From Prorocentrum cordatum (Eukaryota; Sar; Dinophyceae; Prorocentrales; Prorocentraceae): 30,000 nucleotides of DNA. The stretch lies in NCBI GenBank assembly GCA_963575745.1, contig CAUYUJ010007423.1, positions 1 through 30,000 of the forward strand, read 5' to 3'. The notes beneath the pieces were generated by a model, which was not told where the DNA came from, made no database searches, and saw only the letters and a list, made by a program, of their open reading frames with translations. Shown in pieces: positions 7,201 to 11,802 of the stretch. Within the stretch, counting starts at the first letter, position 1. The number at the start of each line of letters is the position of its first letter. The translations under genes and the position numbers were made by a program.

Positions 7201-9654
7201 TCTCCTCCCTCCTCCTCCTCCTCCTCCTCCTCCTTCCTCCTCCTTTCTCCTCCTCCTCCTCCTCCTCCTCCTCCTCCTCCTCTGTTACTGTTCTAGGTGC
7301 AGGGCCAGCTGTCGTCGGCGCAGTGCTCGGGGTTCTTCCACTGGGGCGACTACGTGTGGTGCAACCGGGCCGTGGAGCCCCCGGGCGGCGCGGACGTCGT
7401 GGGGATCTCCTTCGGCATCCGTGAGCGGGACACCTGGGCCGAGCTCATGAGCAACCGCTATCTCGTGGCCTTCGGCGGCCCAGCCCGCTGCCGCATCTGC
7501 ACGGCCTCCACGCCATGCCCCTCGTGGGCGCCAGTGTGCCATTCTCTCGCTCGTGCGCCGGTGGAGCGCGCACGCGTGCGGCGCTCGCTCGCTCGCTCGC
7601 TCGCTTAGCACTGTGGTCGTGGGCCGCGTTTTCCCGAGGCCTCCGCAGAAGGTGTTCGGGCCGCGAGGTGCCTCGAGCATCGCCCCAGCAGCGCCCAGGA
7701 GTTCTGTGGGCTGGGGGTGGGGGCCCTGGATTCAGGTCGGGCCTGTCCCTACATGGGGATTTTTGGACGAAAAAATGAAAAACAGATTCAACACATGTTC
7801 AAAACATATCCAAAATACGAAACACATCGTCCCCAGACTATTTTCGACTATTTTTGAATCTCCCTCCTGTAGGGGGACGTGCCCGACTTAACCCTGGACC
7901 CGGGAGCGAGTCGAGCGCTACAGCAGCCCTAAAAACGGGACCTACACGGGCACTCCACCCGGTGCCTGCGGCGCGGTGGCGGACGGCGTGGCCACGCACT
8001 TGTACGACTGCTTCTACGGCAGGACTCGAGTGGGCGAGCGACCACCAACACTGATTCACCCCACTGCGGGTTCTCCCGTCGAATGTACAAACACATGCGG
8101 AGAAGCTCCGTACATCCACAAAACATAGAGTGCGCATTCTTTCGCAGGCCCGACGAGCAGTTCAATCCTGGGGCAGGTCATTTCTGCAGTCGATCCCCCC
8201 GCTCCGAAGGACCAACGACACGACCAAGGGCGTCATGGGCTGGGGGAAGCAGGGCGGCGAGCTCACGCCCCAGGCCGTGGCCGGGACGCCCCGCTGCCCG
8301 CCGAGGCACCGCCACGACGGCTGCTTCGAGTCGGCCTACCAGATACACCGAGTCTGCATCTCGGCGGCGAGCGAGGGGGGAAGTGAGAAGGAGGAGGTCT
8401 TCTCATTATCGCAGGCCTAGAGGTCGACACCCGCACCAGCATCGGCGGCGTGCCTGCACCGAGGGAAGAATATCCCGATCTCGGCGTTGGTGGTAATATT
8501 GTGGCTTCCGAGGTGACCGGAATATTACCACCAACACCGAAATCTAGGATCATCTCCCCCTTGTGGAGGCCCCCCCTGAGTTTGTGTTGGTGCCTATCTT
8601 TCAGGCCTCCACCATTAGGCGGCGGGACTTCTCAGAAGCCCTCGCACCTTCCGAGAAGTTTTTGTTCGGTGCCCTCGGGGAAGACTCCGAAGACTTCTCA
8701 GAAGGCAGGGGGACCTCCGAGCCATCTGAGAAGGCCCGCCCCTTCTCCCCCCCCCGCGCTCTCCGCCAAGCATCGGCACCTCGAACAAGAATGCCGACAG
8801 GCTCGCCGTCACCCTGGCCAGCGTCCTGGCCGGGCTGCCGCCGCTGTCCGTCCACCTGAAGATCGACGCGGAGGGCGGCGAGTGGGCCCAGCTGGAGGCG
8901 CTCCTCCAGAGCCCGGAGGACCTCGGCCGCATCCGAACGCTGGACATCGACGGAGAAAAGACGCTAGAAACATACAACTCTCGGAGCTCCGCGCGGATTT
9001 CGGCGCCTGGCCCCCCCCCCCCCCGGCGGCGCCTCCGGCGCCGCCCCTGGCGCGCTCCGCGCGCCAGGAGGGGGGGGGGGGGAGCCAGCGCAGATCCAAG
9101 AAAAACCCGCGCGGAGCGCCAAAAGTTTGGGCGAATGCCCTTTTTTTTCTTCCAGGACATGGAGATTCACTTCTACATGGACGAGTGGTCTGCCGCCGCC
9201 CAGTGCCAGCACGCCGAGGAGCTGAGTAGGAAGGTCGGCGTCGTCGAGGAGCTGGCGCGCGTCTTCGCGGTCGCGGGCACCACGCTGCAGGCCACGCTCG
9301 AGAAGCAGGCGAGGGCCGCGGCCGACCCGGCCGGGCCTCGCCGAGGGAGCGAGCTGGACCCCTCTGCCGGCTTCCCCCCCAAGTGCGTGATCTCGTCGAC
9401 TGGCTGGAACCTGAACATTCGGGCCGGGCGAAAGGGGGGGGAGTAGCAAAGGGGGGGGGTTGAGAATCAGCTCACGTAGCTGATTTTCCCGGCGCCTCCC
9501 GGCGCCCATGTATCCAGGAATGGGCCCCTCGGTGGGGCCGAAACCGGCTGCATGCAGCAGATTTCGTACCCCCCCTTTCCCAATCCCCCCTTTTCGTCCG
9601 GCCCGGAGCATGTACTGCCTGAGCTTTGTCAACCGCCGGCTCCTCCCCGCGTAG
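1109..9654 (+). CDS. METTL24/FkbM-like SAM-dependent methyltransferase, type II membrane protein (nine inferred exons)
   Basis: A multi-exon gene encoding roughly 460 residues, probably a membrane-anchored S-adenosylmethionine-dependent methyltransferase facing the secretory lumen. Seen in order: a basic start and one hydrophobic segment (about residues 12-27), an Ala/Pro-rich stem (about 34-72), PQPWTFGERFSQPWRQALGD, a Cys/Trp-rich stretch HWGDYVWCNRA, ISFGIRERDTW (about 178-188), HLYDCF (228-233), KIDAEGGEW (328-336), TLDIDMEIHF, and a C-terminal MYCLSFVNRRLLPA. The ISFGI, later Tyr-Asp, and K-I-D-x-E-G-x-E-W spacing is that of the METTL24 (Methyltransf_22) and FkbM (Methyltransf_21) families. 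Acceptor substrate is unknown. Junction phases agree from exon 2 to the stop. Inferred coding segments: 1109-~1207, 5238-5420, 5696-5836, 7297-7464, 7907-8029, 8190-8368, 8771-8948, 9156-9427, 9609-9654. Which methyltransferase subfamily it belongs to is less sure than the fold. Confidence 0.75.
1425..2000 (+). repeat. Diverged direct duplication inside intron 1
   Basis: Segments 1425-1600 and 1785-2000 share GAGGCCCTCGTCGCCACCG, a related CTGGATTCGCCTCGA block, CGCCCCGGGAGAGGTC and a terminal CCCCAG. Both copies stay open in the frame reading EALVATxGFASxSWSERxPG. This could be a duplicated exon or exon relic, or only a duplicated intron segment. The spacer holds C-rich and G-rich low-complexity DNA. 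Confidence 0.6.
2051..2276 (+). repeat. Two tandem units of about 113 bp with inner palindromes
   Basis: The unit beginning CAGAGCCCCGAATCATCAGG is repeated from 2164. Each unit carries AACTCGGGTT followed a few bases later by AACCCGAGTT or GCCCGAGTT, and TTACCCCGGACCCGAGTTAC, so each can fold into a hairpin. Confidence 0.9.
2277..2647 (+). other. Intronic stretch without recognised repeat
   Basis: There are open frames, including a 68-codon frame from ATG 2310 (MKCALKLPAPLL start), but no splice context ties them to the methyltransferase and I recognise no family. It is treated as intron 1 sequence. Confidence 0.4.
2648..2850 (+). mobile_element. TIR element E, copy 1
   Basis: Family E has ends like AGGCCTAGAGGTNGACACC and GGTGTTGGTGCCCATCTTNC followed by AGGCCTCC. 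The middle has a second inverted pair around GGTGGTAATATTCTGGCTTCC. Copies lie at 3335-3533, 8411-8611 and, interrupted, 9679-10463. No transposase frame is present, so it is a non-autonomous element. Confidence 0.8.
3017..3187 (+). mobile_element. TIR element J, copy 1
   Basis: Ends AGGGGATCGGCCACATAATT and GGGGTAAATCGATTCTGTAG-TCGATTCCCT are inverted copies of each other. The inside carries TTTTCTCGTCGAATCTACGG, found again in modified form in the J copies at 4325-4491 and 8031-8200. About 170 bp, non-coding. Confidence 0.8.
3335..3533 (+). mobile_element. TIR element E, copy 2
   Basis: The cleanest copy of family E, running from CGCAGGCCTAGAGG to CCAGGCCTCCA. Flanks CGACGT on the left and ACGACGT on the right may be a target-site duplication. 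Confidence 0.85.
3708..3894 (+). mobile_element. TIR element K, copy 1
   Basis: The ends ATACTCCAGATTTCGTAATA and TATTACGAAATCTGGAGTAT are inverted copies at least 20 bp long. The inside is GGGGGGTCT and its complement around AGGCTATCTTGGAGGGCCTG. A truncated reverse copy lies at 5086-5205. Confidence 0.85.
4019..4178 (+). mobile_element. TIR element D, copy 1
   Basis: Begins TTAAGTCGGGCATGTCCCTC and ends AGAGGACATGCCCGACCGAA. The inner left end contains CTCCAGGAGG and the inner right end CTGTAAGAGG, which would serve as an AG acceptor and a GTAAG donor. Flanks CTTTTGGGG (4010-4018) and CTTTGGGG (4179-4186) look like an 8-9 bp target-site duplication. It lies in intron 1. Confidence 0.85.
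4325..4491 (+). mobile_element. TIR element J, copy 2
   Basis: Left end GGGGATCGACTACAGAATTG and right end CTGGGGTGAATCAATTCTGC are inverted. The inside TTTTCTCGCCGAGTATGCGG matches J1. It is non-coding and lies in intron 1. Confidence 0.8.
4632..4893 (+). mobile_element. TIR element F, copy 1, with GATGCATCG inner repeats
   Basis: Left end TCTAGGCCTCCTAGATGGGG and right end GACCCCATTCGGGAGACCTC are inverted. The core is a run of overlapping GATGCATCGCC and CGATGCATCG palindromic units, ending in CGGCGATGCGGCGCGATCCT. Copies lie at 6109-6318 and 12054-12312. Confidence 0.9.
4900..5070 (+). repeat. Cluster of GTTCCTTA motifs
   Basis: CGTTCCTTA or GGTTCCTTA occurs about six times between 4944 and 5067, with a reverse copy (TAAGGAAC) at 4914. 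The spacing is irregular at roughly 20 to 35 bases. The surroundings are AT-richer than the rest of intron 1. I do not recognise the motif. Confidence 0.7.
5086..5205 (-). mobile_element. TIR element K, copy 2, truncated
   Basis: Reverse-complement match to the first 120 bp of K1, including CTCCAGATTTCGTAATAATC and CTTCCAGGCTATCTTGGAGG. The far end is missing, and the break is at GGTTCTCCCACGGGG next to an ATCGACTACAG string that resembles the J end. Confidence 0.75.
5238..5420 (+). CDS. Exon 2: Ala/Pro-rich stem
   Basis: Follows the acceptor CCGACAG and reads 61 codons in phase 0. It begins with a low-complexity Ala/Pro stretch and ends GLPRYGDGEAKCDAG then RANSACPSKG. Two cysteines in the second half may pair in the lumen. 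The likely donor is GG|GCAAAG at 5421 (GC type), in phase with exon 3. The bias to C/G at third codon positions resembles the other exons. The stem composition is typical of the linker between a signal anchor and a lumenal catalytic domain. Confidence 0.55.
5436..5565 (+). repeat. CA dinucleotide then CCT/TCC tract in intron 2
   Basis: ACACAC repeat at 5438-5457, then a C/T-only tract dominated by TCC to 5562. It lies upstream of the exon 3 acceptor but is separated from it by element P1, so it may be a displaced pyrimidine tract. The frames through it (poly Pro, Ser or Glu) are repeat artefacts. Confidence 0.9.
5573..5694 (+). mobile_element. GC-rich TIR-like element P, copy 1
   Basis: GTTTGGCGCTCCGCGCCAGT, then CTTGGCCTCCGCGC, a C run and GGCGGCGCCTCC. 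These match, in reverse complement, the segment at 8983-9122 in intron 7. It ends at or just before the exon 3 acceptor GGGAG. Confidence 0.6.
5696..5836 (+). CDS. Exon 3: start of the lumenal domain
   Basis: Forty-seven codons, phase 0 to phase 0, reading from AQAADARGAFSPSGPG through VPVRPQPWTFGERFSQPWRQ to DRLLG. It ends at GGG|GTGCAC, a GT donor. The following exon begins GTGCAG, so the same pentamer GTGCA stands at both ends of the intron. The acceptor GGGAG|GCGCAAG is the one that matches the phase of the exon 2 donor GCAAAG, and those two sites also resemble each other. Confidence 0.65.
5878..6108 (+). mobile_element. D-type left end followed by an AT-rich island
   Basis: GTCGGGCGTGTCCCTCTACAGG marks a D left end at 5882. 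From 5930 to 6075 follows a stretch of almost only A and T, with ATATATA runs. CATCCGCCTGTA at 6099 resembles the start of a D right end and is cut off by element F2. I read this as a D copy with an unusual inside, broken by F2. Confidence 0.5.
6109..6318 (+). mobile_element. TIR element F, copy 2
   Basis: Left end TAAGCCTCCTACATGGGGTC. The core has GATGCATCG units and CGACGTCG, and the right part reads GGCGCGATCCTCCGACCCCA. It is shorter at the right end than F1 and F3. It lies in intron 3. Confidence 0.85.
6325..6485 (+). mobile_element. TIR element G, copy 1
   Basis: CACCAAACCACCCCAATCCA on the left and GGGTTGGGTTGGGGTGGTCT on the right are inverted ends, with CGAAGGCCTCGATTT and AAATTCGGGCCTTCG just inside. 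A second copy is at 13608-13763. Confidence 0.85.
6490..6645 (+). repeat. Dispersed repeat H, copy 1
   Basis: GCGAAAGAAGGACGTACATG, then ACGCTGGTTTCGAGAGCACG, GGCCGGTCTCGCGGAT and TGGGCGCGTACG. The copy at 20541-20680 shares these blocks with clear divergence. Confidence 0.75.
6768..6912 (+). mobile_element. TIR-like element I, copy 1
   Basis: Left end GCACACAGACACAATTCAGC and right end TTTGTTTGTGTGTGTCCTGG are roughly inverted. The middle contains CAGGAAAAT and ATATGGGAAGTGGGGCGGAA. It matches 10252-10400 closely. Confidence 0.75.
7078..7290 (+). promoter_or_regulatory. 200-nt CCT-rich polypyrimidine tract before the exon 4 acceptor
   Basis: A C/T-only tract made mainly of TCC and TTCCTCC ends a few bases before TTCTAG at 7291-7296. 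Its position fits a giant polypyrimidine tract for the 3' splice site of intron 3. Whether it functions or is only a tolerated microsatellite cannot be told from sequence. Confidence 0.6.
7297..7464 (+). CDS. Exon 4: SAM-binding entry with ISFGI motif
   Basis: Fifty-six codons after TTCTAG. It reads VQGQLSSAQCSGFFHWGDYV, then WCNRAVEPPGGADVVG, then ISFGIRERDTWAELMSNRYL. The hydrophobic-S-F-G-I followed by a charged run and an aromatic residue is the motif I analogue of METTL24-type methyltransferases. The likely donor is CTC|GTGGCC at 7465, phase 0. The open frame continues to a stop at 7606, so the donor choice rests on family length and the phase of exon 5. Confidence 0.75.
7731..7891 (+). 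mobile_element. TIR element D, copy 2 (inside intron 4)
   Basis: Begins TTCAGGTCGGGCCTGTCCCT and ends GGGGGACGTGCCCGACTTAA. A perfect CCCTGGA flanks it on both sides (7724-7730 and 7892-7898), consistent with a target-site duplication. The exon 5 acceptor GGGAG at 7902-7906 lies just beyond it. Confidence 0.9.
7907..8029 (+). CDS. Exon 5: HLYDCF motif
   Basis: Forty-one codons reading RVERYSSPKNGTYTGTPPGA, then CGAVADGVATHLYDCFYGRT. HLYDCF fits the motif II position where related enzymes have an acidic residue after a hydrophobic strand (FDP-like). It begins after GGGAG and ends before GTGGGC, phase 0 at both ends. It is longer upstream of the motif than I expect for the family, so the true acceptor may be the CAG at 7924-7926. 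Confidence 0.65.
8031..8200 (+). mobile_element. TIR element J, copy 3, forming intron 5
   Basis: The left end reads GGGCGAGCGACCACCAACAC then TGATTCACCCC. The right end reads GGGGCAGGTCATTTCTGCAG then TCGATCCCCC. Both match J1 and J2. The inferred intron (8030-8189) starts one base before the left end, and its CAG acceptor is inside the right end. CTCGAG and CTCCGA flank it as a possible decayed duplication. Confidence 0.75.
8190..8368 (+). CDS. Exon 6 of the methyltransferase
   Basis: Reads SIPPLRRTNDTTKGVMGWGK, then QGGELTPQAVAGTPRCPPRH, then RHDGCFESAYQIHRVCIS. FESAYQIHRVCI occupies the place where relatives have a strand and conserved Cys/Ile before the lysine-aspartate motif. It follows CTGCAG, phase 0. 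The donor inferred at GC|GAGCGA is of the GA type and gives phase 2, matching exon 7. Part of the first seven codons derives from the J3 right end if the CAG is used. Confidence 0.65.
8411..8611 (+). mobile_element. TIR element E, copy 3 (inside intron 6)
   Basis: Runs from CGCAGGCCTAGAGG to CAGGCCTCCA, with the inner GGTAATATTGTGGCTTCC inverted pair. CATTAT before and CCATTAG after may be a target-site duplication. Confidence 0.85.
8618..8768 (+). repeat. CTTCTCAGAAG repeats in intron 6
   Basis: Contains ACTTCTCAGAAGCCC, CCTTCCGAGAAG, ACTTCTCAGAAGGC and CATCTGAGAAGG, a set of short palindromes. They are related in sequence to the CTTCTTAGAAG units of hairpin M at 11065-11206. The tract CCCCTTCTCCCCCCCCC leads to the exon 7 acceptor CCAAG. 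Confidence 0.6.
8771..8948 (+). CDS. Exon 7: KIDAEGGEW catalytic-domain motif
   Basis: The strongest family evidence in the gene. It reads IGTSNKNADRLAVTLASVLA, then GLPPLSVHLKIDAEGGEWAQ, then LEALLQSPEDLGRIRTLDI. H-L-K-I-D-x-E-G-x-E-W is the strand and acidic turn shared by FkbM-type and METTL24-type methyltransferases, followed by the usual helix. The acceptor is CCAAG at 8766-8770. The donor inferred is GACGGAG at 8949 (GA type), and the next exon starts GACATGG, so GAC stands at both borders. Confidence 0.85.
8983..9122 (-). mobile_element. GC-rich TIR element P, copy 2 (inside intron 7)
   Basis: Ends GGAGCTCCGCGCGGATTTCG and AAAAACCCGCGCGGAGCGCC are inverted. The centre is a C run, GGCGGCGCC palindromes and a G run. 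It fills most of intron 7 and matches P1 in intron 2. The pyrimidine run at 9140-9153 supplies the acceptor tract. Confidence 0.7.
9156..9427 (+). CDS. Exon 8 of the methyltransferase
   Basis: Starts after TTCTTCCAG with DMEIHFYMDEWSAAAQCQHA, then EELSRKVGVVEELARVFAVA, then a charged helix GTTLQATLEKQARAAADPAG, and ends CVISSTGWNLNIRAG. MEIHF is the expected strand after TLDI. EELSRKVGVVEELAR is a predicted helix. The frame runs into an element end at 9420, so the last three to four residues are encoded by the TIR of L1. Donor GG|GCGAAAG (GC type), phase 2. Confidence 0.8.
9420..9606 (-). mobile_element. TIR element L, copy 1, forming intron 8
   Basis: The left end CGGGCCGGGCGAAAGGGGGG and right end CCCCTTTTCGTCCGGCCCGG are inverted. 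Inside are AATCAGCTCACGTAGCTGAT and GGCTGCATGCAGCAGATTTC. The same parts occur in opposite order in L2 and L3. The inferred intron (9428-9608) begins inside the left end with GC and stops two bases after the right end with AG. Confidence 0.85.
9609..9654 (+). CDS. Exon 9: C-terminus and stop of the methyltransferase
   Basis: Fourteen codons, MYCLSFVNRRLLPA, then TAG at 9652. The aromatic-x-x-S-F/Y-V-N ending is what I expect for the last strand of this kind of enzyme. Joining GG of exon 8 to C of this exon keeps the frame. No AATAAA-type poly(A) signal is seen downstream, which is normal for dinoflagellates. Confidence 0.7.
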
Positions 9655-9737
9655 GCCCCCTCCCAGCGGAGGCCGGCGTCGCAGGCATGGAGGTCGGCAC
9701 CAAGACCAGGCGCGGCGGTGTGCCTCCGCCGAGGGAA

Positions 9738-9928
9738 GGCTCGGTATCGTTTCACCGATCCACATCCCCCATGCCCATTCCCTGCGAGACCCCCACCAAA
9801 TTACCACCCCACTTGGGGATACGCCCCTCGAAACCCGAAGAGAACGACCTACGTCCCCATCTACGGGGGAAAACCGGCCAGTGGGACCCAGGCCACGCCG
9901 CTGGGGATGGGGATCGGTTACACGATGC
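9738..9928 (+). mobile_element. TIR element R nested in E4
   Basis: Left end TCGGTATCGTTTCACCGATC and right end GGGGATCGGTTACACGATGC are inverted. It interrupts E4 where the intact copies read continuously (AGGGAA then GATCCCGATCTCGG). No second copy is in the window. Confidence 0.7.
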
Positions 9929-10039
9929 TCCAAGAGGATCCCGATCTCGGTGATGGTGGTCATATTCTGGCCTCCGGGTGGCCGAAACATGACCACCAGC
10001 ACCGACATCGAGGATCACCTCCCCCCTTTCGGGGGAGCG

Positions 10040-10251
10040 TAAGACCCGGGTTTGCCAGGACTCGGGTTCGCCATCGTTTTTTGACGACCGCGCCTCGGAT
10101 TTTGACGAGGAGGAGTTTCGTGGGATGTCTGCAGCGGGAGGCCTCGTCAAAATGCAGGCTCGGCCTCGTCATTTTTTTGACGACCTCGTCGGGGATTTCC
10201 GAGTCCCCCGTGCCCAGGTCTTAATTTCCCCCTCGATCGAGGATCACTCAG
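10040..10251 (+). other. Non-coding stretch with GACGAGG/CCTCGTC pairs
   Basis: TTTTTTGACGACCGCGCCTC, GACGAGGAGGAG, GGCCTCGTCAAAA and TTTTTTTGACGACCTCGTC repeat in both orientations, so the segment may fold or may be another inverted-repeat element. No coding signal. Confidence 0.5.
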
Positions 10252-10400
10252 GAGGGGAAGAAACACACAGACACACTTAATCGTCGATCCCCAGGAAAAT
10301 ATGGGAAAATATGGGAAGCGGCGGGGAAGACAAAAACTCAGAACACGTGGGAAAGTATGGGGAATCTTTTTATTTGTGTGTATTTATTTGTGTGTTTGTG
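10252..10400 (+). mobile_element. TIR-like element I, copy 2
   Basis: AAACACACAGACACACTTAA on the left, TATTTGTGTGTATTTATTTG and TGTGTTTGTG on the right. Inside is AATATGGGAAGCGGCGGGGA. Matches I1. Confidence 0.75.
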
Positions 10401-10564
10401 GAGGCAGCCCCCTCGTGGAGGCAGCCCCCCTGTGCTGGTGCTGGTGCCCCCCTTCCAAGGCCTCCGGGCAGCGGGCCCGCGCGGCGGCCCGCCGAGGCCC
10501 CCTCCGCGAGGCCCTCGCCTGGCCCCCCCCGCGCGGCCCGCCGGGGCACCCCTGGACCGCTGTC

Positions 10565-10727
10565 GGGTCGGGCGAACGGGGGGGATTGGGAAAGGGGGGG
10601 GTACGAAATTTGCTGCACGCAGCTGGTTTCGGCCTCACCGAGGGGCCCCCGGGAGGCGCCGGGAAAATCAGCTACGCGAGCTGATTCTCACCCCCCCCTT
10701 TGCTATCCCCCCCTTTCGCCCGACCCG
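10565..10727 (+). mobile_element. TIR element L, copy 2
   Basis: GGGTCGGGCGAACGGGGGGG on the left and CCCCCCCTTTCGCCCGACCC on the right. GCTGCACGCAGCTGGTTTCG and AATCAGCTACGCGAGCTGAT are inside. Flanks GACCGCTGTC and GACACTGTC look like a slightly decayed target-site duplication. Confidence 0.9.
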
Positions 10728-10733
10728 ACACTG

Positions 10734-10927
10734 TCATGTCGGGCGTGTCCCCCTACAGGGGGATTTTCGACGAGAAATAAAACATATTCCAACAATACCC
10801 TCAAGAGGTCAACGAAAATACCTTACAAATGGTCCCCAGACTGTTTTTGGACCACTTTTGGATTATTTTGGGGGTATTTTTGATTTTTCGTCGAGAATCC
10901 CCTTGTGGGGGGACAGGCCCGACTTAA
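10734..10927 (+). mobile_element. TIR element D, copy 3
   Basis: TGTCGGGCGTGTCCCCCTAC and GGGGGACAGGCCCGACTTAA are the ends. GATTTTCGACGAGAA and TTTTCGTCGAGAATC extend the inversion to about 45 bp. The centre is AT-rich with CCTTACAAATGGTCCCCAGA. It lies a few bases after L2. Confidence 0.9.
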
Positions 10928-11064
10928 GACTGCTGGGCCGCGTGGCGCGGCGCCTCCGGCGCTCTCGCCGAGCGCGCGCGCGCGCTCCGCTCCTCGCAGA
11001 GCGCCCAGGCTCGCAGACGTCCGAGGGAAACACCCGAAGATCCAACGTATACTGGCCACGCGCA

Positions 11065-11206
11065 GAAGGGGGTAGGGGGAGGGGGGAAGGCTTCTTAGAA
11101 GCACCCCTGCTTCTTAGAAGGCGCGGGCCTTCTTCGTAGATCTAAGGCTGGCGCCTTCTAAGAAGCAGCCTCCTTTAAGAAGCCCTCCCCCCTCCCCCTA
11201 CCCCTT
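11065..11206 (+). mobile_element. Hairpin element M with CTTCTTAGAAG units
   Basis: Arms of about 57 bases. The left arm reads AGGGGGTAGGGGGAGGGGGG then AAGGCTTCTTAGAAG and TGCTTCTTAGAAGGCGC, and the right arm is its reverse complement with few differences. The loop is about 30 bases around GTAGATCTAAGG. It is probably a small TIR element. Confidence 0.8.
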
Positions 11207-11572
11207 GTGCGCGCCGCCAAATATAGAAAAAAAAACGCAGGTTTGTCGCAAGTTTCGGCCCCTAGGGGCCCTCGCCGGGCCTCGGGACCGTCGAAAAACC
11301 GCTCCGGCTGAAAAGCCGGTCCTGGGGAATATGGGTCGAGGCTTCCGGAGGCCGCGCGTTGAAAACATCACGACATCGGATCTCTGGGCATGTCTTCCTC
11401 CTTACGTAATGTACTCCGAGGGGTGACAAACGTGAAAACGCGGCGCGGCCCCCCCCCCCCCGGCACCACCTCCGCGCCCCAGCGGGGAAGGGACTGAACC
11501 CCAGACCCCCCCTGGCACCCCCGCGCACGCGCCGCGGGCAAGCCCCCCGGGCACTCCAAGGGGGGAGCGATT
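11207..11572 (+). other. GC-rich stretch, nothing recognised
   Basis: Contains a short A run, CGGCTGAAAAGCCGG (a small hairpin), a C run at 11448-11461 and no convincing splice-bordered open frame. Confidence 0.4.
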
Positions 11573-11584
11573 ACTCAGCGATCC

Positions 11585-11790
11585 TTGGTGGTCCCCAGAC
11601 GTGATGGTGAGAACACCCGGTGGTGAGTTTTGGGCGATTTGGGTAATGGTTTTCGAGCGCTGGCTGGCCCAGGAAACGCAAAACCTCGTGGCCACCGCGT
11701 GTCCCCAAACCCGGTGGTGACCCAGAATTATTTCTTTGGGGAATCGGGGTCACCACCGGGTGTCTCACCACTTGGTTTGGAGACCACCAA
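11585..11790 (+). mobile_element. TIR element N with a 12-bp target-site duplication
   Basis: Left end TTGGTGGTCCCCAGACGTGA and right end CTTGGTTTGGAGACCACCAA. Further in, ACACCCGGTGGTGA pairs with TCACCACCGGGTGT. ACTCAGCGATCC stands on both sides (11573-11584 and 11791-11802) without mismatch. 206 bp, non-coding. Confidence 0.92.
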
Positions 11791-11802
11791 ACTCAGCGAT
11801 CC

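Larger units (their letters stand above)
9679..10463 (+). mobile_element. TIR element E, copy 4, split by later insertions
   Basis: The E left end is at 9679-9737, the middle at 9928-10038, and the right end at about 10399-10463 (GTGCTGGTGCTGGTGCCCCC then AAGGCCTCC). The gaps hold element R (9738-9928) and a stretch that includes I2. The right end carries a short duplication of GGAGGCAGCCCCC. I read it as one E copy opened by nested insertions. Confidence 0.6.
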
